From the NCBI GenBank assembly GCA_029215795.1, contig JARDYH010000002.1, forward strand, positions 269,956,310-270,020,309: a stretch of 64,000 bases of DNA, given 5' to 3'. The notes beneath the pieces were generated by a model. That model did no database searches and was not told where the DNA came from. It saw only the letters and a list, made by a program, of their open reading frames with translations. Source of the DNA: Anniella stebbinsi. Taxonomy: Eukaryota; Chordata; Lepidosauria; Squamata; Anniellidae. Of the stretch, positions 60,601-62,525 are shown in pieces; within the stretch, counting starts at the first letter, position 1; each line of letters opens with the position of its first letter. Both the position numbers and the translations under genes were made by a program.

Positions 60601-60932
60601 GGCACATCCAGGCCTGAATCCCCCTTCAGACCACTGGACCATCTCCAAGCTAGTCGTATGGCTGGCCCATTCCAATTACATGTTTTTGCAAGCATGTAGC
60701 CACTGCAAGCTCAGAAACCATCCTGTGGATGCTAATATCTATTGCATTTTGTTGTTGTTCCCCCACCCTCTTTCCTCACAGAGAAAACTTCTTGGTCTCT
60801 GAATCTTCTGCAAACCAAAACAGCACGGTCCGCAAAGGGAGAGAGACCACCATCCCTGGACGTGAATATGCCTTATACCCAGCCAACTCTGAAATGTGCA
60901 AAATATTGCTGGCAGAGACATCGGAGCAATAA
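12670..60932 (+). CDS. MTTP-like: MTTP-like gene (microsomal triglyceride transfer protein large subunit homologue), 18 coding exons
   Basis: Joining the 18 exons listed below gives 2,688 nt: 895 residues plus TAA, against 894 for human MTTP. Every exon-exon phase is compatible. Domain order is: signal peptide (exon 1), N-terminal lipovitellin-type beta-barrel (exons 2-8, about residues 34-365), helical domain (exons 9-12, to about 600) and the lipid-binding C-terminal sheets (exons 13-18). The cysteine pairs equivalent to human 174/194 and 440/445 are kept (C184/C204 and C449/C454 here). MTTP family proteins work in the ER lumen with PDI and transfer triglyceride, phospholipid and cholesteryl ester to nascent apoB lipoproteins. 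There is no KDEL, as in human, where PDI provides retention. Against the remembered human sequence the exons look about 40-65% identical. That is low for a reptile orthologue and, with TBATA next door, favours the MTTP-like paralogue. Intron 12 is enlarged to 17.9 kb by a 16-kb hAT transposon. Confidence 0.88.
12770..14384. other. MTTP-like intron 1
   Basis: GT-AG intron. It holds a SINE-like fragment at 13690-13800 and otherwise AT-rich unique DNA. No further exon is seen. Confidence 0.6.
13690..13800. mobile_element. Squamate SINE-like fragment
   Basis: 'ctactcagaagtaggtccca' and 'gggcatgggattgcagccta' are recurring blocks. Related fragments are at 53480-53600 and 54370-54470. Confidence 0.5.
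14385..14572 (+). CDS. MTTP-like: MTTP-like exon 2
   Basis: The acceptor 'gctcttttacag' supplies GG, which completes a Gly codon from exon 1. It reads SGILYQYRYSLDGHLHYLSK, then VDVHLLWRNAND, which lines up with human LYKLTYSTEV and VDVALLWRNPDG. It ends at CAA before a GTCAGT donor, in phase 0. Confidence 0.85.
14677..14812. mobile_element. Reptile MITE fragment ('ttgtggcaccttacagac' family)
   Basis: 'gggtagctgggttagtctgt' and 'caaatttattacagcataag' are hallmarks of a common palindromic reptile repeat. A second inverted 'taataaatttgtta' lies at its right end. It overlaps no exon. Confidence 0.55.
15270..15390. mobile_element. Palindromic MITE ('tacaactcccatcatccc' family)
   Basis: Arms 'ccaacctggtggcccccata' and 'gggcaccaggttggggaagg' are inverted around the family core. 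Confidence 0.65.
16164..16298 (+). CDS. MTTP-like: MTTP-like exon 3
   Basis: 45 codons in phase 0 from acceptor 'tgggaacttag' to donor GTATGT. The end reads NAKELQQPVFLHWSNGK, matching human NLEALQRPTLLHLIHGK. The N-terminal half is poorly conserved, so the acceptor is somewhat less certain than the donor. Confidence 0.8.
16535..16812. mobile_element. Possible hAT-like MITE
   Basis: The left 'tagggatgtta' and right 'tgtacatccct' ends are inverted and resemble the tips of the large transposon (TAGGGATGTGCA). No clean target duplication is visible. Blocks such as 'tgcctgacattctgcaaaa' recur near 58507. Confidence 0.4.
17588..17970. mobile_element. DNA transposon/MITE with inverted ends
   Basis: The left 'aagccctgttcaggtgttca' is answered by 'tgcctgaatagggctt' on the right. 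The right tip is duplicated ('aatgcctgaatagggct' again at 17951-17967). Confidence 0.55.
18238..18330 (+). mobile_element. SINE-like fragment
   Basis: 'gtaagaacataagatgagcc' and 'atggatcagaccatgg' identify a truncated copy of the family at 4515. Confidence 0.5.
18678..18685. repeat. Target duplication (left) of the 400-bp hAT element
   Basis: CTTGTTAT here against TTTGTTAT at 19086-19093: 7 of 8 bases match, the length expected for hAT insertion. Confidence 0.65.
18686..19085. mobile_element. 400-bp non-autonomous hAT element related to the 16-kb element
   Basis: The tips are TAGGGCTGTGCAC and, inverted, TAGGGCTGTAACC. Just inside both tips are dense GATCC/GGATC repeats like those of the 33170-49169 element. 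It is flanked by an 8-bp near-perfect target duplication. There is no transposase; the interior is GC-rich filler. It lies in intron 3, about 60 bp before the exon 4 acceptor. The long open frames across it arise from the GC-rich repeats. Confidence 0.72.
19149..19256 (+). CDS. MTTP-like: MTTP-like exon 4
   Basis: 36 codons in phase 0, between acceptor 'cactttgcag' and donor GTACAA. It contains LEMKRGLVSLFQFQ, matching human IENIKRGLASLFQTQ. Exon length equals the human segment. Confidence 0.92.
19975..20091 (+). CDS. MTTP-like: MTTP-like exon 5 (probable GC donor)
   Basis: It starts EDISGRCQVTYVV after 'gttgtttag' and contains the conserved cysteine pair (C184, C204). To keep phase 0 with exon 6, and to match the human boundary (human PNQ|VLGV, here NE|IFGV), it must end at GAA before GCAAGT. 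That makes the intron GC-AG. Nearby GT dinucleotides give the wrong phase or a poor consensus. Confidence 0.82.
20846..21113. repeat. Long near-perfect hairpin element
   Basis: 'ggccttcttcaggggttgat' on the left is answered by 'caacccccgaagaaggcct' on the right. The arms pair almost continuously to a centre near 20983. It has the same outer arm type as 23075-23345 but different inner arms. Confidence 0.75.
21404..21435. repeat. (CA)n microsatellite
   Basis: CA-rich run interrupted by 'cctacctaaaccc'. Confidence 0.85.
21654..21686. repeat. (AATAAG)n microsatellite
   Basis: About five AATAAG units in a row. Confidence 0.9.
21911..22050 (+). CDS. MTTP-like: MTTP-like exon 6
   Basis: Acceptor 'tcctttcacag', reading IFGVLWQPTSKSRYSMEGSL and ending TCT AG|GTTAGT in phase 2. 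It aligns with human [20 protein letters not shown]. Confidence 0.88.
22746..22896 (+). CDS. MTTP-like: MTTP-like exon 7
   Basis: The acceptor 'tctctcctcag' gives the base that completes Arg. It reads QHLELVSQITGSKELPQKSF and ends CAECQN before GTGAGC, in phase 0. The cysteines fall where human has SHCKGC. Confidence 0.85.
23075..23345. repeat. Long hairpin element
   Basis: 'aaaggccttcttcagggggt' is answered by 'cgcctgaagaaggcctttga', and 'caagttcttagaatgcaaat' by 'gcatcctaagaacttgtttc'. The outer part ('agcatccaaatcagg' / 'ctgacttggatgct') is shared with the element at 20790-21113. Confidence 0.75.
23878..24032 (+). CDS. MTTP-like: MTTP-like exon 8
   Basis: Acceptor 'tgttactttag', reading VVQMLRDAKKRDILILLKKA, which matches human [20 protein letters not shown]. 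It ends ATG CT|GTAAGT in phase 2. The N-terminal part is several residues shorter than human. Confidence 0.86.
24774..24890. repeat. Polypurine GGA/GA tract
   Basis: A long run of GGA, GAAA and GA units on the + strand. The open frames across it are low-complexity artefacts. Confidence 0.9.
25204..25372 (+). CDS. MTTP-like: MTTP-like exon 9
   Basis: After 'acttctttcag' it reads PFYVEAAVAAQSTASLTALS, then LLEKFLYAAAFSPRPSKELL, matching human [20 protein letters not shown] and [20 protein letters not shown]. It ends CTG before GTAGGT, in phase 0. This is the start of the helical domain. Confidence 0.92.
25645..25785. mobile_element. Palindromic MITE ('tacaactcccatcatccc' family)
   Basis: 'gtaggcaactaatgggctgt' to 'gagccacaagttgcccactc', with mirrored 'cccatcatccctagcc' and 'gtgatgggaatt'. 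Confidence 0.65.
26137..26500 (+). mobile_element. Sauria-type SINE interrupted by a MITE
   Basis: 'gagatctgggttctagtccc' (B-box-like tRNA region) and 'cctcacaaggttgttgtgag' are SINE body blocks. They are split by 26231-26361, which belongs to the 7033 family ('gcaccaagcaggacagg' to 'gtaaatcctgcca'). Confidence 0.65.
26405..26575. repeat. Compound microsatellites (GGA)n, (CTG)n(CTA)n(ATA)n(TTTA)n
   Basis: Runs are visible at 26407-26460 and 26500-26572. Confidence 0.9.
26550..27110 (-). mobile_element. L2-like LINE 3' end
   Basis: The minus strand (26971 to 26684) encodes RAFSSATPRLWNGLLGEIHQ and then LPEFKKAIKTNLFRQAY, the typical C-terminal end of CR1/L2-group reverse transcriptase proteins, followed by an AT-rich tail. 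A 7033-family MITE (26940-27040) interrupts it. Confidence 0.72.
27115..27960. mobile_element. CR1-like conserved amniote LINE segment
   Basis: Blocks such as 'tctccccttaatcttctctt', 'cactccaatttgtcaatacc' and 'ttttttagctgccgcatcgc' belong to a repeat I know from bird, turtle and lizard genomes. I assign it to CR1-type LINEs with reserve. No intact ORF. Confidence 0.5.
28480..28823 (-). pseudogene. L2-like LINE reverse transcriptase fragment
   Basis: The minus-strand ORF contains YGVPQGSVLSPMLFNIY and the catalytic YADDTQLYFS motif, then MDWMRANKLKLNPDKTE. These are palm-domain motifs of a CR1/L2-group non-LTR reverse transcriptase. It is about 114 codons long, truncated at both ends and therefore non-functional. 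It is probably part of the same LINE tract as 26550-27110, separated by later insertions. Confidence 0.82.
28815..28995. mobile_element. hAT-like MITE, partial
   Basis: 'gactattgtgtcatccgaat' and 'cattgactatcgtcttgtcc' match the element at 57128-57362. Confidence 0.6.
29039..29146 (+). CDS. MTTP-like: MTTP-like exon 10
   Basis: 36 codons from 'ttctcttgcag' to donor GTGAAT. It ends IGSLIGKLCQMKLCGLQ, keeping the C-x4-C pair seen in human (KLCQNEGCKLK). Confidence 0.92.
29279..29491 (+). CDS. MTTP-like: MTTP-like exon 11
   Basis: 71 codons in phase 0 after 'aataaaacag'. It reads [20 protein letters not shown] and TAVTALQRYSKQHIS, matching human [20 protein letters not shown] and ATTALQRYDLPFI. 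Donor is GTACAG. Confidence 0.94.
29995..30195. repeat. Inverted-repeat element
   Basis: 'gaactctggtgctgcgaaag' near 30015 is answered by 'ctttcacagcaccagagttc' near 30153. The spacer contains 'ctcctgaagaagggtt'. It is similar in style to the hairpins at 20846 and 23075. Confidence 0.6.
30552..30607. repeat. (TTA)n(TCA)n microsatellite
   Basis: About ten TTA units, then about nine TCA units. Confidence 0.95.
30608..31350 (-). mobile_element. LINE 3' end (CR1/L2 group) interrupted by a solo LTR
   Basis: 'accgccccatagccgaagct' with 'ctctgggcagtttacaaaaa' is a common squamate LINE tail, also at 50545 and 62437. The body resumes at 31247 after the LTR ('gccaccactgaaaaggccct'). Confidence 0.6.
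30872..31240 (-). mobile_element. Solo LTR of an endogenous retrovirus-like element
   Basis: The 369-bp unit begins TGAAGGA and ends TCCTTCA (TG...CA inverted ends) and is flanked by the 6-bp duplication GTGGGG (30866-30871 and 31241-31246). On the minus strand it has a TATATAAG box and, downstream, AATAAA. It carries no coding sequence. It is probably a remnant of LTR-LTR recombination. Confidence 0.72.
31385..31706 (+). mobile_element. L2-like LINE 3' end with (ATT)n tail
   Basis: 'cccagactgtggaatgacct', 'gacctcttccggcaggccta' and 'ggagggagaggcgggtaaga' are the reverse complement of the 340 and 26550 copies, ending in (ATT)n. Confidence 0.65.
31753..31967 (+). CDS. MTTP-like: MTTP-like exon 12
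   Basis: After 'ggcaccag' it reads VKLAMKRIFHQVQRRYQKIS and RVAAAEILLDNDPSPMDFIN, matching human [20 protein letters not shown] and [20 protein letters not shown]. It ends ACC AG|GTAAAA in phase 2. The following intron holds the 16-kb transposon. Confidence 0.93.
31968..33161. other. Intron 12, left of the transposon
   Basis: It contains a SINE-like fragment (32345-32400), a (CA)n run (32463-32484) and otherwise unique AT-rich DNA. Confidence 0.55.
33162..33169. repeat. Target-site duplication, left copy (CAAATAAC)
   Basis: Identical to 49170-49177. An 8-bp duplication is diagnostic of hAT superfamily insertion. Confidence 0.93.
33178..33335. repeat. GATCC-rich subterminal repeats, left end
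   Basis: Many overlapping CCGATCC/GGATCGG units. Equivalent clusters are at 49030-49150 and in the 400-bp element at 18700-19070. In hAT elements such subterminal repeats are typical transposase binding sites; that role is inferred here. Confidence 0.8.
33958..34430. repeat. 147-bp tandem repeats, left arm (about 3 copies)
   Basis: The unit runs from 'tttagtgggaaaacaaaggt' to 'ctttggtgcaatgc'. ATGCCC marks the period at 34061, 34208 and 34355. Because 147 is divisible by 3, one frame stays open as a 49-residue repeat, which I treat as fortuitous. Confidence 0.9.
34588..34595 (+). promoter_or_regulatory. TATA-like box upstream of the transposase
   Basis: TATATATT lies about 480 bp before the transposase ATG and just inside the left arm. 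It is the only clear TATA-like sequence in the leader, so it is a candidate core promoter. Confidence 0.4.
34908..34980. repeat. (CT)n(GT)n microsatellite in the transposase leader
   Basis: CT run, then GT run, then GC and GTGA units, in the presumed 5' UTR. Confidence 0.9.
35068..37677 (+). CDS. hAT transposase, BED-finger type, apparently intact
   Basis: 869 residues with no internal stop. Residues 1-165 are low-complexity and acidic. A BED zinc finger spans about 170-215 (C186, C189, H210, H214/H215). The RNase H-like core has D356 (FTSD.IW), D437 (VTD.GAN), the hAT CxxH motif (C456-IA-H459), TRWNST (524-529) and the final acid E797 in PSERVFS. The C-terminal hAT dimerisation region is about 760-830. 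All three catalytic acids are present. The protein cuts and joins the element's ends, producing 8-bp duplications, which fits the flanks seen. It resembles ZBED-type hAT proteins. The coding sequence is GC-rich compared with the AT-rich arms. No AATAAA is obvious soon after the stop. Confidence 0.95.
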   Translation: MKRGTQRGGAPKAAFGRGRSGHGAAAAAAGTSSRQPTSTPPVKLRRSPLGQQKQAEATQSSACRALFQQHEAGAGSSSGHEEGALYPAPSLVGEPVNPLTDLFPDLVEVSEVQSEKEDSDVGQEEEQAAPETYSPQSVLSSTHSLAPEVTPQSEGAGRPSVSPQKRQASKVWDHFEVAVDSRFAVCRHCKMSVSRGKMPGHFTTTNLTRHMQRHHQSVLLGTEAGTSQQTGASGKGKQKAPATSASSQPPIPKRLRQATMEEMGWGKYGATRWRFPAPNQITNCIGEMVALDDQPFSLVENAGFKRLMALVVPYYKPPCRTTLSRRVVPSLYQACRELVLGRLCQAEAQKVHFTSDIWSSEGGVHAYLSLTAHWWGASGQEAPRTSGTGKEGCRWALLHTAVMDQSHTAEEITEAMNRMVAGWLGGHQHTRGYMVTDGGANMLKAVRDGGFEGIRCIAHVFNLVVRDGLGGSKAPLPPQIRNLLESCRKVAGHFHHSVKGSRLLREKQQELGLPQHRLVQDVATRWNSTYYMLERMVEQQRVVHEMFRVGDIGIQAPLSRQQWEAMSQLLVVLKPFLEATETLSSSTALLSQVLPVARHLQNQMGEFLEAGDAVTGRRFLPEVREVVTRLRESLSRRVQPLYNERQYMLATMCDPRIKDGLCGQTSRAGWVEMLVTDVRAARDARIGQAEEEPTEAQVLSPLSTTSSGGSSTTTPSRGTGQGFWDKALQAAVGHRGTQPSRRQDDAAAAVQRYLAEQMEDGSIEPLAYWSSRRQMWPDLARVAMDRISCPPSSVPSERVFSMAGDVVTPHRSRLDAEIVEQLVFLKVNLPLLGYPPSCPRGSNWQAPPIHPTPLGRHQQALDFLILIFG
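37678..38159. other. Spacer between transposase and the 140-bp array
   Basis: Two diverged copies of one segment are visible: 'ctcttacattgaggggatgc' near 37777 and 'ctcctacattgagtggatga' near 38050. No gene is recognised. Confidence 0.5.
38160..40433. repeat. 140-bp tandem array, 16 copies
   Basis: 'aggttgccgccattgtgaag' recurs about every 140 bp from 38201, with a few 144- and 148-bp steps caused by extra CTGC units. Copies differ by only a few bases. Each unit holds a GCCGCCATTGTG motif (YY1-like core), a TGCGCAAGCGCC motif (NRF1-like, imperfect) and a (CTGC)n tract. The 75-codon ORFs repeated along it are shadows of the period. Confidence 0.95.
40434..41985. repeat. Short-period tandem array (20- to 32-bp units)
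   Basis: All units contain 'gactttgcct'. Three zones are seen: 40441-40910, 20-bp 'tctgccactgggactttgcc' units grouped with 'tggaggggcccatgcagctg'; 40910-41250, alternating 'gagctgtgccaaactgtgac' units; and 41250-41980, 30-32-bp 'tggaggagcctatgccaatg' units. Long frames on both strands are periodicity effects. Confidence 0.93.
41970..42014 (+). CDS. Candidate first coding exon of the transposon cargo gene
   Basis: ATG at 41970 (MCHWSPPIHSGRTNK) runs to a very strong donor, AAG|GTAAGT, in phase 0. That is the phase in which the next exon (42236) is open. The upstream start of the exon within the repeat array is unknown. This is inferred only from frame and splice signal. Confidence 0.35.
42236..42350 (+). 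CDS. Cargo exon A1
   Basis: 115 bp between a C-run/CT tract ending in ttttgcag and donor CAG|GTAAGAG. Open in phase 0 in (PMELFATAQSAPV...) and phase 1 out. There are four more copies (A2-A5). The protein is not recognised; it is rich in Pro, Ala and Ser. Confidence 0.5.
42378..42510. mobile_element. MITE fragment in the cargo intron (first copy)
   Basis: 'aactgttgtgatgaagaggg' and 'gaaattcccttttctctaca' match the palindromic element at 53768-54088. The fragment is duplicated at 43418-43550. Confidence 0.65.
42855..43057 (+). CDS. Cargo exon B1
   Basis: 203 bp between ttcttttgcag and AAG|GTAAGTG. Open only in phase 1 in, phase 0 out (YGTLTATVPGKGETLPITCQ...), complementary to exon A. It shares its first bases (CCTATGG.ACTCT) with A and C exons. 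An alternative acceptor lies at 42804. Confidence 0.5.
43276..43390 (+). CDS. Cargo exon A2
   Basis: A copy of A1 with the same splice sites and the same phase. Confidence 0.48.
43895..44097 (+). CDS. Cargo exon B2
   Basis: A copy of B1, differing by very few bases, with donor AAG|GTAAGTG. Confidence 0.48.
44306..44420 (+). CDS. Cargo exon A3
   Basis: A-type exon with donor CTG|GTAAGAG. The 3' end has diverged from A1/A2 (cgcccgcacgactctg). Confidence 0.46.
44593..44708 (+). CDS. Cargo exon C1
   Basis: 116 bp, donor ACG|GTAAGTG. Open in phase 0 or phase 2 entry. In the phase left by A3 it meets TAA after about 13 codons, so it either ends the protein or is skipped or alternatively used. 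Confidence 0.42.
44912..45114 (+). CDS. Cargo exon B3
   Basis: 203-bp B-type exon, open from phase 1 to phase 0, with donor ATG|GTAAGTG. Confidence 0.46.
45322..45436 (+). CDS. Cargo exon A4
   Basis: A-type, 115 bp, a near copy of A3 located 1,016 bp downstream. Confidence 0.46.
45608..45723 (+). CDS. Cargo exon C2
   Basis: C-type, 116 bp, same signals as C1. Confidence 0.42.
45926..46040 (+). CDS. Cargo exon A5
   Basis: A-type, 115 bp. Also open with phase 1 entry, which leads in frame into C3. Confidence 0.44.
46213..46328 (+). CDS. Cargo exon C3
   Basis: C-type, 116 bp. Entered in phase 2 it is open and leaves in phase 1, the phase in which the last exon is open. Confidence 0.42.
46534..47300 (+). 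CDS. Cargo terminal exon (B-type with internal repeats)
   Basis: It starts after 'tcttcttttgcag' like the B exons but has no donor. Entered in phase 1 it stays open to TAA at 46908-46910. It contains about four copies of a 161-bp unit ('atgccagcctgcccgcccgc' at about 46589, 46750, 46911 and 47071). AATAAA at 47279-47284 follows. The coding claim is inference; the exon-like structure is seen directly. Confidence 0.45.
46589..47240. repeat. 161-bp tandem repeats (about 4 copies) in the terminal cargo exon
   Basis: 'ccttccagatccttcctgca' and 'gtccccaacgccgctgttgg' recur every 160-161 bp. Confidence 0.9.
47279..47284 (+). terminator. Poly(A) signal of the cargo transcription unit
   Basis: AATAAA directly after the last repeat copy and before the AT-rich spacer to the right arm. 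Confidence 0.5.
47301..47620. other. Spacer before the right arm
   Basis: AT-rich, with a short local repeat ('gctaggatctgaatag' twice near 47407-47440). No gene is seen. Confidence 0.5.
47621..49169. repeat. Right long inverted arm of the transposon
   Basis: Reverse complement of 33170-34448, but with five instead of three full 147-bp repeats, which explains most of the extra 270 bp. It ends in the GATCC-rich cluster and the tip TGCACATCCCTA. Confidence 0.88.
47645..48400. repeat. 147-bp tandem repeats, right arm (about 5 copies)
   Basis: Same unit as the left arm, inverted. Period marks are at 47714, 47861, 48008, 48155 and 48302. Confidence 0.9.
49170..49177. repeat. Target-site duplication, right copy (CAAATAAC)
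   Basis: Identical to 33162-33169. Confidence 0.93.
49838..49938 (+). CDS. MTTP-like: MTTP-like exon 13
   Basis: Acceptor 'ttcctcccag', whose first base completes Arg with exon 12. It reads QVIKDVLKDPQINNYYFLSS and ends GCA G|GTGACT in phase 1. It aligns with human [20 protein letters not shown]. That exon 12 and exon 13 phases still match shows that the 16-kb insertion left the gene splice-competent in principle. Confidence 0.88.
50095..50128. repeat. (CG/CA)n Z-DNA-like alternating tract
   Basis: 'catgcgcgcgcacgcgcgca' followed by CA units: alternating purine-pyrimidine. Confidence 0.8.
50240..50680. mobile_element. Possible MITE with nested LINE tail
   Basis: 'ttagggtggccatg' on the left is answered by 'agtggtcaccttagg' on the right. 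A LINE tail fragment ('ggccaaagctctctgggcac') lies inside. 'cctctgtttg' recurs locally several times. Confidence 0.4.
51047..51171 (+). CDS. MTTP-like: MTTP-like exon 14
   Basis: After 'tccctttcag', CC completes Ala. It reads TLSTFGLELLFSDFGIVRKS, matching human [20 protein letters not shown]. It ends CAG before GTCTCT, in phase 0, directly before a (TC)n tract. Confidence 0.92.
52560..52745. mobile_element. Palindromic MITE pair ('tacaactcccatcatccc' family)
   Basis: Blocks 'ttttggactacaattcccag' and 'ggttttcaactcccaacaac', with the mirrored right arm 'ccaaaacatctagttggg'. It appears to be a rearranged copy. Confidence 0.55.
53036..53257 (+). CDS. MTTP-like: MTTP-like exon 15
   Basis: 74 codons in phase 0. 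It contains LLDVQLRPVAFFEGYADLMS and EPTSVVKGNVLLIDHQQ, the best conserved segment (human [20 protein letters not shown] and DPISVVKGLILLIDHSQ). Acceptor is 'cattcctag', donor GTATCA. Confidence 0.96.
53480..53600. mobile_element. Squamate SINE-like fragment
   Basis: 'gggctggatccagacttagt' and 'gtagacccattgaaatcaat', with the mirrored 'atttcaataggtctacta'. A second related fragment is at 54370-54470. Confidence 0.45.
53768..54088. mobile_element. Palindromic MITE ('gtgaccatatggaaagg' family)
   Basis: Left 'cagtgaccatatggaaagga' is answered by right 'tcctttccatatggtcaccc'. Inner arms 'cctgtatctttaacagttg' and 'aactgttgaagatacagg' pair. Fragments of this family lie in the cargo introns of the hAT element. 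Confidence 0.75.
54160..54270. mobile_element. Palindromic MITE ('tacaactcccatcatccc' family)
   Basis: 'aaactggcatcctccagatg' is answered by 'catctggagggccccaggtt'. Confidence 0.6.
54527..54651 (+). CDS. MTTP-like: MTTP-like exon 16
   Basis: The acceptor 'gtgctgcatag' is chosen because it adds AIPLQ before SGLQAVITLQGGLGLDVSA, the same length as human [20 protein letters not shown]. The more obvious CAG at 54539-54541 would drop these five residues but keep phase. It ends ACA AG|GTATGT in phase 2. Confidence 0.88.
54870..55190. repeat. Interspersed repeat related to 3700-4030
   Basis: Shares 'cattctaaaag..gaaatgcctctcctaa' and the 'gagctttaa' blocks with the copy near 3880-3940. Confidence 0.5.
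55734..55977 (+). mobile_element. Sauria-type SINE
   Basis: 'gagagccactgtgtggtgta' (tRNA-derived head), 'gatctgggttgtagtccc' (B box), 'ctcactgggtgactatgggc', 'gttgttgtgaggataaaatg' and a terminal 'tataaatgtaatacataaat' tail. Full-length in appearance. Confidence 0.8.
55982..56040 (+). mobile_element. tRNA-derived SINE head fragment
   Basis: 'ggggccgtggctcagtggga' resembles an A box. The copy breaks off after about 60 bp at 'ctccaggaaaggc'. Confidence 0.5.
56080..56460. other. GC-rich, CGCG-rich promoter-like patch in intron 16
   Basis: It contains several 'gccattttat'/'cgccattg' motifs and three near-copies of 'gagagatctcgcgagatcac' (56358, 56386 and 56423), including one perfect TCTCGCGAGA. 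It differs sharply in composition from the surrounding intron. It may be an uncharacterised transposon or a regulatory patch. Confidence 0.45.
56462..56545 (-). mobile_element. SINE-like fragment (reverse of the 4515 family)
   Basis: 'ggccactgtgggaagcagca' and 'atccagcaggggtcttctta' are the reverse complement of the family core. Confidence 0.6.
56674..56838 (+). CDS. MTTP-like: MTTP-like exon 17
   Basis: After 'cttcattacag' one base completes Arg. It reads GAITIDFQAELDAPFYQATV, QSQAEVEVATNIYIGVRLAG and SNMCLRLTGDQVSY, ending AC AG|GTAAGC in phase 2. It aligns with human KTGLETSTETEAGLEF-type sequence and LVCMQMDKDEAPF. Confidence 0.88.
56937..57130. repeat. Duplicated segment, copy 1 (intron 17)
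   Basis: 'acctcagtcgcatgcatcta', 'tatttatcccaatgtccaga' and 'cttgcatgcataagaaccat' recur in the same order at 61970-62165. Confidence 0.75.
57128..57362. mobile_element. hAT-like MITE with telomere-like insert
   Basis: 'ctcaattcggatgacacaat' is answered by 'attgtgtcgtccgaattgag', a nearly perfect 20-bp inverted pair. Inside is 'tagggttagcgtgagggtta' followed by GGGTTAG. The related partial copy at 28815 lacks that stretch. Confidence 0.75.
58220..58545. mobile_element. Possible hAT-like repeat
   Basis: It ends 'ggaaaggtacatccctac', like the tips of the large hAT, and shares 'tgcctgacaatctgcaaaa' with 16762-16782. The left end is not defined. It includes a poly-A-rich stretch near 58299 and a G-run near 58453. 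Confidence 0.35.
58546..60440. other. Intron 17 remainder
   Basis: No exon is supported. It includes a G-run near 59052, a (TGGTGG)n-like run (59970-60018) and a (CA)n run (60112-60126), otherwise unique DNA. Confidence 0.5.
60450..60580. mobile_element. Palindromic MITE ('tacaactcccatcatccc' family)
   Basis: 'ttccccaatcctggtgcccc' is answered by 'gggcaccaagattagggaag', with 'tgcaattcccagcattctca' inside. Confidence 0.65.
60782..60932 (+). CDS. MTTP-like: MTTP-like exon 18 (last) and stop
   Basis: After 'tttcctcacag' the first base completes Arg. It contains RKGRETTIPGREYALYPANS and EMCKILLAETSEQ, matching human [20 protein letters not shown] and MCKVVFAPQPDS. TAA is at 60930-60932. The C-terminus is a few residues shorter than human and has no KDEL. 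Confidence 0.93.
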
Positions 60933-60933
60933 A
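60928..60933 (+). terminator. AATAAA overlapping the MTTP-like stop codon
   Basis: The hexamer spans the CAA TAA AA junction. I find no other AATAAA or ATTAAA until the LINE tail near 62480, so it may be the working signal, giving a 3' UTR of only a few tens of bases, or the true signal may be a variant. Confidence 0.35.
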
Positions 60934-61969
60934 AATAGTACCACTCTGTCCTCAGCTTGGATTTGCTGTTCCTCCTTTTTCCACCCATGCCTGGCCTACA
61001 TCAAAATTTAAAGTGGATAATCTAGGGGCTTTTTTTTTCTTAAAGAACCCGTGTTCTATACTCCGAAAAAAGGTTAGATGGACCAAAATGGAATAACACA
61101 TAAAACTGGTTTGGAAATCCTTAGAACCAACCTTTCTGATTTTGCTAGATGCTGTCTGTGCCTGTATCAAGGCAGTAGCTATCCTGTGGTTCAAATGTAA
61201 GATTCAGCCATCATCCCATAGCCTCTCTTATATTAGCCACTTTACCTGGGACAGTGAAAGTCTGGCTCATAGTAGTCGCCAATAATTTGAAATGCTACTT
61301 CAAATACATTTCAAATGAAACAGAATCTGAAGTGACAGGCCACTGCACAACTCAATGCAGCTTTCTCTGGGCAAAAATGCACATTTTTGGCATCAATACA
61401 TTAAGGGGGGGACATCGTTACCAGGCTCTCTTTTTCTCAGGTCTTTCCACGTCCACTATGGGCTTCTTTAGACAGAACCGACAGCGACCACGTGATTTTT
61501 AATTCAAAGCTTTCTCTCTGGCAATGCTATTCTGCCAAATGAAACTGTGCCGTCCAATACTGCATTGTATCCATGTGTTGTTGTTTTTAAAAGCAAGATT
61601 ACTAGGGGAAAGCATGGGAGACGTACTGGAGGTTGACAGCATTATGTAAAGGACCTGCAAATTTCCAGGAGTGGCCACTCATAAGCATGCTATAAATTGC
61701 TCATGTAGAGGAGCTCTTTGTGAGAGATCCATGGTGGTCTTTCCTGTTATTTTTATTTTTACTTTTAAAAAGCCGCCAAGGGCTTTGAAGTGGATTTGAG
61801 TTGCAGGGCTGTGGAAGGGGATGTTTAACATTTTCCTCCCACCTTGTTTTCCAGCTCTGAATTGTCCCTGAATTATTTCATGACCTGAATTGTGCCTTGA
61901 CAGGACCTTGATAAAATGTCTTCATTGACTACATTTCTACATGGATTTATGTGCTTATAAATCTAACTG
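60934..61969. other. Downstream flank of the MTTP-like gene
   Basis: Probable 3' UTR and unique intergenic DNA. No exon is seen. Confidence 0.5.
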
Positions 61970-62165
61970 TAATAATAACAATACCTTTCTTCTGAGTCAT
62001 CTTGGCTTTTCCTAGAGAGCAGGTGCTGTCCCTGACCTCAGTCGCATGTATCCATGCATGGGTACAACTACAGCCCTGATCAAACATGCCTATTTATCCC
62101 AATGTCCAGAAGATTTAGCAATGTCTTGCATGCATAAGAACCATCAGAGATCAAACACCGAGAGA
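61970..62165. repeat. Duplicated segment, copy 2 (downstream of gene)
   Basis: Same block order as 56937-57130, about 5 kb away. Confidence 0.75.
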
Positions 62166-62479
62166 GACTCAGTTCAAATAGAACACACAGTTACAGCTGT
62201 TGGTTCCAGTGATGCACATGCAGCTAGTGGCCTTTGATGGGGATCAGCATGAAGATTCACATCAAAAGATGCAAATATCCAGTAAATGGAATTCAGTTGA
62301 GCAAAGCTCTGTGCATGGAGATGCACTTCTGGATGCATGTAATTACATAAAGTGAGCCCTGCTGGACCAGACCAAAGGCCTATCTAGTTCAGCATCCTGG
62401 ACCAGACCAAAGGCCTATCTAGTTCAGCATCCTCTATAAACTGCTCAGAGAGCTTCGGCTATGGGGCGGTATACAAACG

Positions 62480-62482
62480 TAA

Positions 62483-62525
<43 letters not shown>

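Noticed and set aside
12670..60932. Calling the gene simply MTTP
   Set aside because: Similarity is lower than expected for a reptile MTTP orthologue and the neighbour is TBATA; I therefore call it MTTP-like pending a tree.
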